NCBI RefSeq assembly: GCF_000455345.1
Contig: NZ_HG315690.1
Location: forward strand, 712,815-776,814
Source: Halopiger goleimassiliensis
GTDB lineage: Archaea > Halobacteriota > Halobacteria > Halobacteriales > Natrialbaceae
DNA: 64,000 nucleotides
Reading direction: 5' to 3'
Below, piece after piece: positions 6,617 through 15,819 of the stretch (position 1 is the first letter of the stretch; each line of letters begins with the position of its first letter). The notes beneath the pieces were generated by a model, which had not been told where the DNA came from, did no database searches, and was given only the letters and a program-made list of their open reading frames with translations. A program made the translations under genes and the position numbers.

Positions 6617-9508
6617 ATGACCGACGGGGACGTCGCGGCGTTTACCCACCTCGGATCGACGGTCCGTGGAGCCCTCTCCGAACGCGGGTTCTCGACGCCG
6701 ACGGCACCGCAACGGCTGGCCATTCCGCCGCTCGCCGCCGGGCAGAACACGCTCGTGATCGCGCCCACGGGGAGTGGCAAGACCGAGACGGCGATGCTAC
6801 CGGTGTTCGATCACCTCGTCGCGGACGAGGGTGAGCCGAGTACGTCGGGGCGATCCTCGTCGGAGGAGGCCTCCGACCGTGGACCACCGGACGGATTCGG
6901 CGCGCTCTACGTGACTCCATTGCGGGCGCTGAACCGCGACATGCGCGAACGCCTCGAGTGGTGGGGCGAGTACCTCGACCTCGAGGTCGACGTCCGCCAC
7001 GGCGACACCACCCAGTACCAGCGGGGGAAACAGGCCGAGAACCCGCCGGACGTCCTCATCACGACGCCGGAGACCCTGCAGGCGATGCTCACCGGCGAGC
7101 GACTGCGCGAGGCCCTGCAGGACGTCTCCCACGTGGTGATCGACGAGGTTCACGAACTCGCGGCCTCGAAACGCGGCGCACAACTCGCGGTCGGACTCGA
7201 GCGGCTCCACGATCTCGCCGGACGGTTCCAGCGCATCGGACTCTCGGCGACCGTCGGCGATCCCGAGGAGGTCGGTCAGTTTCTGACCGGTGGCCGGCCC
7301 TGCGAGATCCGCGAGATCGACGTCGGGAGCAACGTCGACGTGACGGTCCGACGGCCGGAGATCACCGACGAGGACGAGGACCTGGCCGGGAAACTGATGA
7401 CCGACGCCAGCACGGCGAGTCACGTCCGGTTGATCCGCGACCTCGTGGCGGAGCACGAATCGACGCTGATCTTCGTCAACACCCGCCAGACGGCGGAGGC
7501 GCTGGGCTCGCGGTTCAAAGAACTGGATCTCCCGATCGGGGTCCACCACGGCTCGCTCTCGAAGGAGGCCCGCATCGAGGTCGAGGACCGGTTCAAGGCC
7601 GGCGAACTCGACGGACTGCTCTGTACCTCCTCGATGGAGCTGGGCATCGACGTCGGCAGCGTCGACCACGTCGTCCAGTACAAGAGCCCCCGGCAGGTGA
7701 CCCGGTTGCTCCAGCGCATCGGACGGGCAGGCCACCGCCAGGACGCCGTCTCGAGCGGGACCATCGTCACGACCCGGCCCGACGACACCTTCGAGGCGCT
7801 GTCGATCGCCCGCCGAGCGCGCGACGGCGAAGTCGAGCGGGCGGCGATCCACGAGGGGAGCCTCGACGTGGTCGCGAACCAGGTACCGGCGATCGTCCAG
7901 AGCCGGGGCGACACCCCCGTTCGCCAGGCCTTCGAGACGATCACCCGTGCGTACCCGTTCCGGCACCTCCCCGAGAAGACGTTCCGCGAGGTGCTCTCGG
8001 AACTCCATCGCAACCGGATCGTCTGGTTCGACGAGGGCGCAGATCGACTGGAGACGACCGGGGGCACCTGGCAGTACGTCTACTCGAATCTCTCGATGAT
8101 CCCCGACGAGGAGACCTACGAGGTCCACGACATCGCCTCGAGCCAGCAGATCGGGACCCTGGACGAACGGTTCGTCGTCAACTTCGCCCAGCCGGGCGAG
8201 GTGTTCGTCCAGCGCGGCGAGATGTGGCGGATCGCCGAGATCGACGACGAGGAGGGCCGCGTGAAGGTGAGTCCGATCGAGGATCCCGCCGGCGAGGTCC
8301 CCTCGTGGATCGGCCAGGAGATTCCCGTGCCCGCCGCGGTCGCCCAGGAGGTCGGCGAGATCCGAGGCGTCGCACGACCGCAACTCGAGACGGGTGCGAG
8401 CGCGTCCGCCGTCGGGCGGGAACTCGCGGGTCGGTATCCCGCGGACGACGTCACCCTCACCGAGGCCTGTGAGCAACTCGAGCGCCAGGTCGAGAGCGAG
8501 TCGCCGATGCCGACGGCCGACCGGATCGTCCTCGAGCGCCAGGGCCGAACGATCGTGATGAACGCCTGTTACGGCCACGAGACCAACGAGACGCTCGGGA
8601 GGGTCCTCTCGGCCCTGCTGGGCCAGCGGGCCGGCTCCTCGGTCGGCCTCGAGACCGACCCCTACCGGATCGAACTCGAGGTGCCGAGTTCGATCGCGAC
8701 CAGTGACGTTCTCGAGGTGCTCGAGGAGACCGATCCCGACCACGTCGAGACTATCGTCGAACTCGGCCTGAAGAACTCCGACGCGCTCGCCTTTCGGCTC
8801 GCACAGGTATCGGCGAAGTTCGGCGCGCTCAAACGGTGGCAGGGCGAGGGCTCGGGTCGGCTCTCGAACGACCGGCTCCTCGCCGCGCTCGAGGATACCC
8901 CGATGTACGAGGAGGCGATCCGGGAGGTCTTCCACGAGGACTTAGACGTCGAGCGAGCGAGCGCCGTGCTCGAGGGGATCCAGTCCGGCGAGATCGACCT
9001 CGTGACCCATCGCGGTCGGACGCCGGTCGGCCAGGGCGGGCGCTCCTCCTCGGGCAAGGAACTGCTCGCACCGGAAAACGCCGACGCGAGCGTGATCGAG
9101 ACGGTCAAGGAACGACTACAGGACGATCGAGTCATCCTGCTGTGTACCCACTGCAAGGAGTGGAAGGTGACGACGAAGGTCAAACGGGTCGCCGACCAGC
9201 CGGAGTGTCCCGAGTGTGGCTCGACCCGGATCGCGTCGCTGAACCCCTGGGCCGACGAGGTCGTGCAGGCGGTCCGCGCCGACGAGAAGGACGAGGAACA
9301 GGAGGAAATGACCGAGCGCGCCTTTCAGGCGGCGAGTCTCGTCCAGAGCCACGGCAAACGCGCAGTGATCGCGATGGCGGCCCGCGGGGTCGGCCCGCAC
9401 AACGCCGCCCGGATCATCAACAAACTCCGCGAGGACGAAGACGAGTTCTACCGGGACATTCTCACCCAGGAACGCGAGTACGCTCGGACCCAGTCGTTCT
9501 GGGATTGA
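6617..9508 (+). CDS. Lhr-type DEAD/DEAH superfamily 2 helicase
   Basis: A 963-residue SF2 helicase. RecA-like domain 1 has motif I APTGSGKTE, motif II DEVHEL and motif III LSATVGDPE. Domain 2 contains the HHGSLSKEAR segment, STSMELGID-like motif V (TSSMELGIDVGSVDHV) and motif VI QRIGRAGHR. The rest (winged-helix and the large Lhr-core domain, with IVLERQGRTIVMNACYG) matches Large-helicase-related proteins, which act in nucleic-acid repair or RNA processing. Near residue 840 two Cys pairs (LLCTHCKEW and CPECGSTR) form a putative zinc site. An Asp/Ser-rich insert (about 75-95) lies between motifs I and Ia. A TTAT element about 29 nt upstream fits leaderless transcription. Confidence 0.88.
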   Translation: MTDGDVAAFTHLGSTVRGALSERGFSTPTAPQRLAIPPLAAGQNTLVIAPTGSGKTETAMLPVFDHLVADEGEPSTSGRSSSEEASDRGPPDGFGALYVTPLRALNRDMRERLEWWGEYLDLEVDVRHGDTTQYQRGKQAENPPDVLITTPETLQAMLTGERLREALQDVSHVVIDEVHELAASKRGAQLAVGLERLHDLAGRFQRIGLSATVGDPEEVGQFLTGGRPCEIREIDVGSNVDVTVRRPEITDEDEDLAGKLMTDASTASHVRLIRDLVAEHESTLIFVNTRQTAEALGSRFKELDLPIGVHHGSLSKEARIEVEDRFKAGELDGLLCTSSMELGIDVGSVDHVVQYKSPRQVTRLLQRIGRAGHRQDAVSSGTIVTTRPDDTFEALSIARRARDGEVERAAIHEGSLDVVANQVPAIVQSRGDTPVRQAFETITRAYPFRHLPEKTFREVLSELHRNRIVWFDEGADRLETTGGTWQYVYSNLSMIPDEETYEVHDIASSQQIGTLDERFVVNFAQPGEVFVQRGEMWRIAEIDDEEGRVKVSPIEDPAGEVPSWIGQEIPVPAAVAQEVGEIRGVARPQLETGASASAVGRELAGRYPADDVTLTEACEQLERQVESESPMPTADRIVLERQGRTIVMNACYGHETNETLGRVLSALLGQRAGSSVGLETDPYRIELEVPSSIATSDVLEVLEETDPDHVETIVELGLKNSDALAFRLAQVSAKFGALKRWQGEGSGRLSNDRLLAALEDTPMYEEAIREVFHEDLDVERASAVLEGIQSGEIDLVTHRGRTPVGQGGRSSSGKELLAPENADASVIETVKERLQDDRVILLCTHCKEWKVTTKVKRVADQPECPECGSTRIASLNPWADEVVQAVRADEKDEEQEEMTERAFQAASLVQSHGKRAVIAMAARGVGPHNAARIINKLREDEDEFYRDILTQEREYARTQSFWD

Positions 9509-9574
9509 CCCCATCATATAAAATAACAAACCAATCCGGAACGGTCGTGTCGGACGTCCAATTTGTCACCACAG

Positions 9575-9583
9575 GCCTTATCG
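9575..9583 (+). promoter_or_regulatory. TATA-like element for the histidine kinase
   Basis: GCCTTATCG is centred 28 nt upstream of the ATG at 9607. The 98-bp gap after the helicase gene is locally AT-rich, so the kinase probably has its own promoter. Confidence 0.35.
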
Positions 9584-9606
9584 GGACAACTCATCTATAA
9601 CGACCG

Positions 9607-11601
9607 ATGGATTCCGGTCCCCCTACTCGCCCGGCCGAGAGCGATCGGTCCGCCGCGGCGACGACCGACCGGCTGGGGTCACTCCTCGAGGCCGCTGACA
9701 TCGCCTCGTTCCGGCTCTCCCCGGACGGTACGCTCGAGGCGGTCAACGACGCGTTCACCTCGGTGACCGGCTACACGCGGGACGAACTCCTCGGGACGTC
9801 CTTTTCGCGGCTCACCGACGACGAGTCGCCGACGCCGACCTCGATCGTCGCGAGCGCGGAGACGACGCCGGTGACGAGGACGCTGTCCCTCCGGACGAAA
9901 GCCGGCACCGAACTCACGTGTGACGTTCACCTCGAGCGGGTCGACGCCGGCGACGGGACGACCGCCATCGACGGACTCGTCGATCGACGTCCGGCGGCGT
10001 CGGCGACTGTCGATGCGGCGGGGCTCACCTACGGGAAGACGTTCCAGGCGCTCGCCGACGCGCTCCCCGACGGGATTATCGTCCTCGATACGGACAGCGA
10101 CGTCCAGTACGCCAACCCGGCCGTCGAACGCATCCTCGGCTACACGCCGGACGAACTGGTCGGCTCGAGCAAGGTCCGGATCATCCCGCCGCGGCTCCAG
10201 CAGGCCCACCTGGATTCGCTCCAACGGTATCTGGAGACCGGCGAGCGGAACCTCAACTGGACCTACGTCGAACTCCCCGGCCAGCACAAGGCGGGCCACG
10301 AGGTGCCGCTCGGCGTCTCGCTCAACGACTTCACCTACGAGGGGGATCGGTACTTCGTCGGTCTCTTCCGGGACATCTCGCCGCGCAAGGAGGCCGAACG
10401 AACCCTCCGGGCCAAGGTCGAGCAACTCGAGTCGGTCGCCACCCTCGGGCGACACGCCCTCGAGAACGAGGGGATCGACGACCTGTTCGACGGAACGGTC
10501 GATCTGGTGGCCTCCTCGCTCGACGCCGACCACTGCGCCGTGCTCGAAGACCGCGACGGGGAACCGGGCCTCGTGCCTCGAGCCGGTACCGGAGACGCGT
10601 TCGACGTGGCCGGCGACGCCCTCGAGGCGCTCGAGTCGGTCGCCGCCGAGGCGCTGGCCGCGAGCGAGCCGATGGTCGTCGAAGACGTCACGGGGGCCGA
10701 CTGGTTCGACGAATCGAGTGGTTCCGCCGCCGTGCGAAGCGTCGCCGTCGTCCCGATCGGCGCGACGACGCCAACCGGCGTCGTGGCCGTCTGGAGCCCG
10801 ACCGAGACGGCGTTTGCCGACCACGACGTGGACTTCCTCGAGAGCGTCGGCACGATCCTGACGACCGGCATCGAACGCCAGGAGTACGAACGCCGGCTCA
10901 ACGAGACCGTCGACGAACTCGAGGCCTCGAACGAACGACTCGAGCAGTTCGCCTACGCCGCGTCCCACGACCTGCAGGAGCCCCTGCGGATGATCTCGAG
11001 CTACCTCCAGTTGGTCGAGCGCCGTTACGCCGACCAGTTGGACGAGGACGGCGAGGAGTTCATCGCGTACGCCGTCGACGGGGCGGAGCGACTACAGGCG
11101 ATGATCGACGGCTTGCTCGAGTACTCCCGAATCGACACCCAGGGCGATCCGTTCGAACCGGTCGACCTCGAGGCCGTCCTCGCAGACGTCCGAACCGATC
11201 TGCAGGTGCTGATCGAGCAACACGATGCGACGGTCAGGGTCGAATCGCTTCCGACGGTCTCGGGCGACCCCCGGCAGTTGCGGCAACTGTTCCAGAACCT
11301 GCTGTCGAACGCGATCCAGTACAGCGGCGACGAGCCACCGCGGATCGAGGTCTGGGCCGATCGAACGGGTAGCGGCTGGGAGATTTCGGTCCAGGACGAC
11401 GGGATCGGCATCGATCCCGACGAGATCCACCGGGTGTTCCAGGTGTTCCAGCGACTGCACAGCCGTGAGGAGTACGACGGGACCGGTATCGGGCTCGCGC
11501 TGTGTCAGCGCATCGCCGAACGCCACGACGGCGACGTTCACATCGACTCCGAACCTGGCGTCGGAACCACCGTGACGGTCACCCTCCCGGCAGCCGAGTG
11601 A
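9607..11601 (+). CDS. PAS-PAS-GAF sensor histidine kinase
   Basis: A 664-residue kinase without membrane segments, so cytoplasmic. Domain order: PAS 1 (about 25-135), PAS 2 (about 140-260, with YANPAVERILGYTPDELVGS), GAF (about 275-430), HisKA (about 440-510) with phospho-accepting H454 in ASHDLQEPLRM, and HATPase_c (about 545-664) with N box NLLSNAIQYS, G1 DDGIGIDPDEI and G2 GTGIGLALCQ. All kinase residues look intact. It is followed after 118 bp by a receiver-only protein that lacks the acceptor Asp. In haloarchaea such PAS/GAF kinases usually sense small molecules or redox; the ligand here is unknown. Confidence 0.9.
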   Translation: MDSGPPTRPAESDRSAAATTDRLGSLLEAADIASFRLSPDGTLEAVNDAFTSVTGYTRDELLGTSFSRLTDDESPTPTSIVASAETTPVTRTLSLRTKAGTELTCDVHLERVDAGDGTTAIDGLVDRRPAASATVDAAGLTYGKTFQALADALPDGIIVLDTDSDVQYANPAVERILGYTPDELVGSSKVRIIPPRLQQAHLDSLQRYLETGERNLNWTYVELPGQHKAGHEVPLGVSLNDFTYEGDRYFVGLFRDISPRKEAERTLRAKVEQLESVATLGRHALENEGIDDLFDGTVDLVASSLDADHCAVLEDRDGEPGLVPRAGTGDAFDVAGDALEALESVAAEALAASEPMVVEDVTGADWFDESSGSAAVRSVAVVPIGATTPTGVVAVWSPTETAFADHDVDFLESVGTILTTGIERQEYERRLNETVDELEASNERLEQFAYAASHDLQEPLRMISSYLQLVERRYADQLDEDGEEFIAYAVDGAERLQAMIDGLLEYSRIDTQGDPFEPVDLEAVLADVRTDLQVLIEQHDATVRVESLPTVSGDPRQLRQLFQNLLSNAIQYSGDEPPRIEVWADRTGSGWEISVQDDGIGIDPDEIHRVFQVFQRLHSREEYDGTGIGLALCQRIAERHDGDVHIDSEPGVGTTVTVTLPAAE

Positions 11602-11688
11602 GGACGTCGACCGCGGCCGACGGCCCACGGGAGCGACCGACACGATTCCGGCCCGTAACCCCGTCACACCGGTCAGATGGCCGAAAGC

Positions 11689-11696
11689 TATTATAC
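11689..11696 (+). promoter_or_regulatory. TATA box of the receiver-domain gene
   Basis: TATTATAC lies 28 nt (centre) upstream of the ATG at 11720, a near-consensus archaeal TATA. It implies that the receiver gene is transcribed on its own as a leaderless mRNA rather than only by read-through from the kinase. Confidence 0.55.
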
Positions 11697-11719
11697 CAAA
11701 TCGTGCCGGATCTAGGACG

Positions 11720-12112
11720 ATGCCATCTCAGACCGTGCTCCTCGTCGAGGATAGTGATTTTCTCACCGCCCACGTCAGCGAAACGCTACGATCGGAGCAC
11801 GGATTCGATATCGAAACCGCCGAATCGGCGGCGGAGACGCGATCCGTTCTCGAGGACGGTGGAATCGACTGCGTGGTCACGAACTACGAACTCCCCGACG
11901 AGACGGGGATCGACCTCGCAGCGTCGCTGGCCGAGATCGGTGGCGCAAGCGACGTCCCGGTCGTCCTCTTTACGGGAAATTCGATCGAATCCCTCGCAGA
12001 GGAGGCCCTCGAGGCGGGCGTCTCGGCGTTCGTCAGCAAGAGCAGTCGGGCGTCGGGCGACATGAACGTCTTCGCCAATCGTATCCGGCTCGCGATCCAG
12101 GCCAACGAGTGA
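11720..12112 (+). CDS. Receiver-only protein with Asn at the phospho-acceptor site
   Basis: A 130-residue CheY-like receiver with no output domain. The acidic pocket (E10/D11 in LLVEDSDF), the switch Thr (T85 in LFTGN) and the conserved Lys (K107 in FVSKSS) are all present. The acceptor position in VVTNYELPDETG is N55, codon AAC at 11882-11884, where active receivers of this type read TDYxLP. It therefore should not accept phosphate at that site. It sits just downstream of a complete hybrid-free histidine kinase and has its own TATA box. It may be an atypical, phosphorylation-independent receiver, or a recently inactivated one. Confidence 0.88.
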   Translation: MPSQTVLLVEDSDFLTAHVSETLRSEHGFDIETAESAAETRSVLEDGGIDCVVTNYELPDETGIDLAASLAEIGGASDVPVVLFTGNSIESLAEEALEAGVSAFVSKSSRASGDMNVFANRIRLAIQANE

Positions 12113-12164
12113 CCGTTCGGGCTTCGACCGGCAGGACGACTGTTCTCGAGACGCTGGTACGGCG

Positions 12165-13502
12165 TTATTCGACGAATCGGTACTTCCGCTCGCCCATGCG
12201 ACCCCAGCCGTCGAAGACGAACTCCTGTTCGGGGGTCGTGAACTCCTCGACGTCGACGTCCATCTCGTGGTTGTGGGCGTCGTGGATCTCCTCGTAATCC
12301 TCCCAGGACATGTCGTAACGCTCCTCGAGTTGCTCGTCGACGTTCAGGGCCTCGATCTCCTCGGCCCAGCTATCGCGGACGGTCTCGGCGTGGATCTCCG
12401 CCTGGGCACCGCTCCCGTAGGAGCCGACCAGCAGCCTCGACCCGGCCATCTCCTTGCCCGACTCGAGGGCCTCCTTGAGCGTGCTCGCGCGGGCGAGGTG
12501 GACCGATCCGGTGTACCAGTTACCGACTTCGCGGGAGATCGATAGCGTCGGCTCGATCGTCTCGGCGTACCACTCCCGGTACTGGTCAGTTTCCTTCAAC
12601 GAATCCATGTAGTCCCGGAGTGCGTCGCGGTACGCCTCGTCGGAGTCGAACCCTTCGGGGCGGGGCTGGCGACCGATGTCCGCGGCGAGGTCGTCCTCGA
12701 TGGACGTGTTGCGGATCACGTGGCGATAGGCCAGCAGCGCGGCCCTCCGGACCATCCCCGGGAACGGGGTGTGGAACGGTGCGTACGCGAAGTCGTCGGG
12801 GTGGACGGCCCCGGCGACGCTCTCGTAGTCCTCGAGCGCTTCGCGCATCCGGGCGAGATACACCTGGACGGAGCGCTTCCCGTCGACGGAGGGGAACTGC
12901 TGGTTGGGCTTGAGGAAGTCGGTCTCGTCGGCCGAACCGTAGCCCTGGTCGGCGGAGAGTTCGACGAGGTTCGGCTCCTCGTCGATGTACATCGCGACGG
13001 CACCGGCTCCCTGGGTCGCCTCGCCGGCGTCGCCGCGGGCGTACAGCGCCGTGTCGGTCGCGATCACCAGCGCCCCGCGGCCGCGGTTGCGCCCCGCCTT
13101 GATCCAGTTGTAGGCGTCATCGAGGCTCTGAGTCCCCGCGATGCAGGCGAACTTCCGCTCGCCCTTGTTCGCGTGGTGGAAGTCGCCCTCGAACACCTGC
13201 TCGAGGCAACCAGCGACGTACGTCGAAACCGGTTTCGAGTTGTCGAACGCGCTCTCGGTCGCGACGTCGATCCGACCGATGTCGTCCGGCTCGAGGCCCT
13301 TGCGGTCCATCAGCCGGTAGGCGGCGTTGGCCGCCATCGTGACGATGTCCTCGTAACTGTCGGGGAAGGAACTGGCGTTGAGCCCGAGCCCTTTCGTGTA
13401 CTTCTCGGGATCTTCGCCCTTCTCGGGCGCGAACGTGCCGGGAAGATCGAGTTTGAGATTCCCGGTCCAGATCTCGACCGCGTCGATACCGACTGCTGTC
13501 AT
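12165..13502 (-). CDS. mvaS: Hydroxymethylglutaryl-CoA synthase
   Basis: A 445-residue thiolase-fold enzyme that condenses acetyl-CoA and acetoacetyl-CoA to HMG-CoA, the entry to mevalonate and archaeal lipid synthesis. Catalytic residues are visible: E83 in ATESAFDNSKP, nucleophile C120 in ACIAGTQSLDDAYNW and H244 in FHTPFPGM. Length is a little above the shorter archaeal forms (about 350) and close to the haloarchaeal and eukaryotic ones. A TATA element (CCTTATGG read on the minus strand, 13524-13531) lies about 25 nt upstream of the ATG at 13502, so the mRNA is probably leaderless. It stands alone; no thiolase gene is adjacent. Confidence 0.93.
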   Translation of the reverse strand: MTAVGIDAVEIWTGNLKLDLPGTFAPEKGEDPEKYTKGLGLNASSFPDSYEDIVTMAANAAYRLMDRKGLEPDDIGRIDVATESAFDNSKPVSTYVAGCLEQVFEGDFHHANKGERKFACIAGTQSLDDAYNWIKAGRNRGRGALVIATDTALYARGDAGEATQGAGAVAMYIDEEPNLVELSADQGYGSADETDFLKPNQQFPSVDGKRSVQVYLARMREALEDYESVAGAVHPDDFAYAPFHTPFPGMVRRAALLAYRHVIRNTSIEDDLAADIGRQPRPEGFDSDEAYRDALRDYMDSLKETDQYREWYAETIEPTLSISREVGNWYTGSVHLARASTLKEALESGKEMAGSRLLVGSYGSGAQAEIHAETVRDSWAEEIEALNVDEQLEERYDMSWEDYEEIHDAHNHEMDVDVEEFTTPEQEFVFDGWGRMGERKYRFVE

Positions 13503-13593
13503 ATGCTGTTAGTATCGACACAGCCATAAGGTATTGTCGTTTGCGGTTTCGACGATCGTCTAATACAGAGGCCGGTCTCGTCTGAGTTCGTCG

Positions 13594-15753
13594 TCACCCG
13601 CTCACAGTGGTCGTGAACGTTTCTCCGTCGAGCAGGATCGTCACCTCTTCGGTCGCCATATCCACGTGACCGCCGTTTCGGAACCGATCCAGCGTGATCG
13701 TCGCCGTCTCTCCAGGTGCGATGGTCGTCGGTTCGATATCGACGGGAGGTTCGTCGGAACCGATCCGAATCGTTCCATCGAAGACCTCGGTGCCGTCGAT
13801 AGCGACGCTGTCCTCGACGCGATCCGCTTCCGTCGTCGTCCCCGAAATTCCGATGGTCTCGAGTACGAAGTCGGTTTCCCCCGCGTTTTGGACGTCTACC
13901 GCGACGATGCTGTGTTGATTGTTCGTCGTGCGGGCGTTCGTCAGGTCGACGTTGTCCTCGGACACCGTGACGTACGCGGCGTCCGAGGTCTCACCCAACC
14001 AGCCCGTATAGGTGACCGAAACCAGTCGTTCGCCCACGTCGCTGGATTCGGTCTCCCACGTCAACGTTACCTCCTCCTCGGCCGGTCTCGTCTCGACCGA
14101 GTCGCCGTCGACGGCGAGCGTTACGGTCTGACCGAAGCCAGTCGGTCCGTCGACTTCCGCCGTCACTTCGACGGTATCTCCGGCGACGACCGGCGAGTTC
14201 GTTTCAGTTATCGTGACGTCCACGACGGGATTCCCGTCCTCCGAAACGGCGACGCTGTCGACTTCCCCGTCCGGATCGTCTTCCGTGACGCCCCGGACGT
14301 CGATGGCCGGTTCGTCACCCGACTGGGTCGTGTACGTCAGCGTAATCGTCTCAGTGGCACCACCGGAAACGGTGGCCTCGGCACTATCGACCGGTTGATA
14401 CGCCCCGTTCTGCTCGGTATCGACTTCGAGCGAAACCGTCTGGCTCTTCCGAGTCGTATCGAGATTCTCGACCTCGACGTCGACGGTGACGTCCTCACCC
14501 GTCTGTACGGAGTCGTCGTGCGGGACGACGTCGGTCACCACGAGGTCCGAGGCCGGCAGAATCTCGAGCGGTGCCGTCCGGACGTCCGCCGGATCCGTCC
14601 AGACGCCACGCGTATCCATCGCGAGCGCGCCGACGGAGTACGATCCCGCATCGACGTCCATCTCGTCGGTATCGACGACTGCAGTATCAGTACGCGACCG
14701 GTCCTCGCAGCTACTGTCGGTCGTCAAGCTACCCCACTCGATGATCCCGCTGTCGTCCTGAACGAACCAGTCGGATTCGCAGATCGGAACGCCGCCGCGT
14801 TCCCCTTCGGTGGTGGCACGTGCCGTCTCGCCCAGGTTCGTAAACTCGGCCCGCACCTCGACGGACTCCCCCGAGTAGACCTCGGAGGTGTTGAGACTCA
14901 CGTCCGACTCCGGCCCGGGGAGCGTACCGCCGTTCGTCTCCGTCGAGTCGTCCTCGCCGAGTTCCTCGAATCCGTTACCGGCCGACGCACCGTCGCCGAT
15001 ACCGACGCGAGCGATCTCGAGATCGAACGCCTCGAGCAGTTCGATGACGACTTCGTTCTCCCCCTCGTGGACCTCGATCTCGGAGACGGACTCGGACTCG
15101 ATTTCGTCCTGCCATCGTTCGACGTCCGTCGTCGGTACGGTCACCTCACTTCCGGCCTCGAGTTCGACCGTCCGTGGACCGTCGAGCGGTTCGATGGATA
15201 CCGATTCCGCCCGCTGTCCCGTCGCGGAAACGTCGCCGTCGACGAGGACGAGCGTAATTCGCTCCTGCTGGACGACCTGCTGGGACCCCACGGAGACGTT
15301 TGCAGCGTCGAACTGGTTGTACACCAGCGAGTGTTCGATCAGCGTCCGCGGGCCGTCGTACTCGTGATACGCCGGTTCGTACGCCAGAAATCGCGTTTCC
15401 TCCTCCAGGGGCTCCCCGTTCGCGGGATCGATGGTCACGTTCGATGACGGCCGGACGGTCTCGAGGGTCCCGTCCGGATTCGGCGGATTCATCGCGACCG
15501 ACCGCGTGGGGTACTGCGTTCCGAGGGTCACCGCCGTCGACCGGCTGCTATCGGTAAGCCCTGCAGTCAGGATGTCGTTCCGGAGTTCCTGGAGTTCGTT
15601 CTGGACCTGCTGGTTGTGGTCGTACTCGACCTGGTAGTTCTCCGTGGGGACGACGTTGACCTGGTACAACGCGAGCGCCGAAATGAGGATACCGAGCAGT
15701 AGCACGGCCCCCACCTGCACAGTGACGGCTCGCTCGCCCCCACGCCGCATCAT
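13594..15753 (-). CDS. Large exported pilin-like protein with CARDB-like repeats
   Basis: A 719-residue protein. The start MMRRGGERAVTVQVGAVLLL resembles type IV pilin-like N termini: short basic segment, then a hydrophobic helix (residues about 13-32). A following segment (about 45-230) is mainly beta and contains N-glycosylation sequons. From about residue 285 it has repeated immunoglobulin-like beta units of roughly 100 residues (VSLNTSEVYSGESVEVRAEF, VVTDVVPHDDSVQTGEDVTV, VVDVTITETNSPVVAGDTVE), which look like CARDB adhesion-type modules. It likely sits outside the membrane, anchored by its N terminus. A TATA element at about 15776-15783 fits a leaderless start. No pilus assembly genes are nearby. 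Confidence 0.7.
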   Translation of the reverse strand: MMRRGGERAVTVQVGAVLLLGILISALALYQVNVVPTENYQVEYDHNQQVQNELQELRNDILTAGLTDSSRSTAVTLGTQYPTRSVAMNPPNPDGTLETVRPSSNVTIDPANGEPLEEETRFLAYEPAYHEYDGPRTLIEHSLVYNQFDAANVSVGSQQVVQQERITLVLVDGDVSATGQRAESVSIEPLDGPRTVELEAGSEVTVPTTDVERWQDEIESESVSEIEVHEGENEVVIELLEAFDLEIARVGIGDGASAGNGFEELGEDDSTETNGGTLPGPESDVSLNTSEVYSGESVEVRAEFTNLGETARATTEGERGGVPICESDWFVQDDSGIIEWGSLTTDSSCEDRSRTDTAVVDTDEMDVDAGSYSVGALAMDTRGVWTDPADVRTAPLEILPASDLVVTDVVPHDDSVQTGEDVTVDVEVENLDTTRKSQTVSLEVDTEQNGAYQPVDSAEATVSGGATETITLTYTTQSGDEPAIDVRGVTEDDPDGEVDSVAVSEDGNPVVDVTITETNSPVVAGDTVEVTAEVDGPTGFGQTVTLAVDGDSVETRPAEEEVTLTWETESSDVGERLVSVTYTGWLGETSDAAYVTVSEDNVDLTNARTTNNQHSIVAVDVQNAGETDFVLETIGISGTTTEADRVEDSVAIDGTEVFDGTIRIGSDEPPVDIEPTTIAPGETATITLDRFRNGGHVDMATEEVTILLDGETFTTTVSG

Positions 15754-15819
15754 ACCGACTGCTAGGCGTACCTCCCTATACGCTTGTTGGCTCGGAAACG
15801 ACGGCCAAAACGAACTCCC

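Noticed and set aside
6797-8935. 712-residue minus-strand open frame
   Set aside because: Antisense to the Lhr-type helicase, which has all SF2 motifs; composition is typical of a reverse-complement shadow.
13666-15447. 593-residue plus-strand open frame
   Set aside because: Antisense to the pilin-like/CARDB gene; no domain, Arg-rich and without a supported start.
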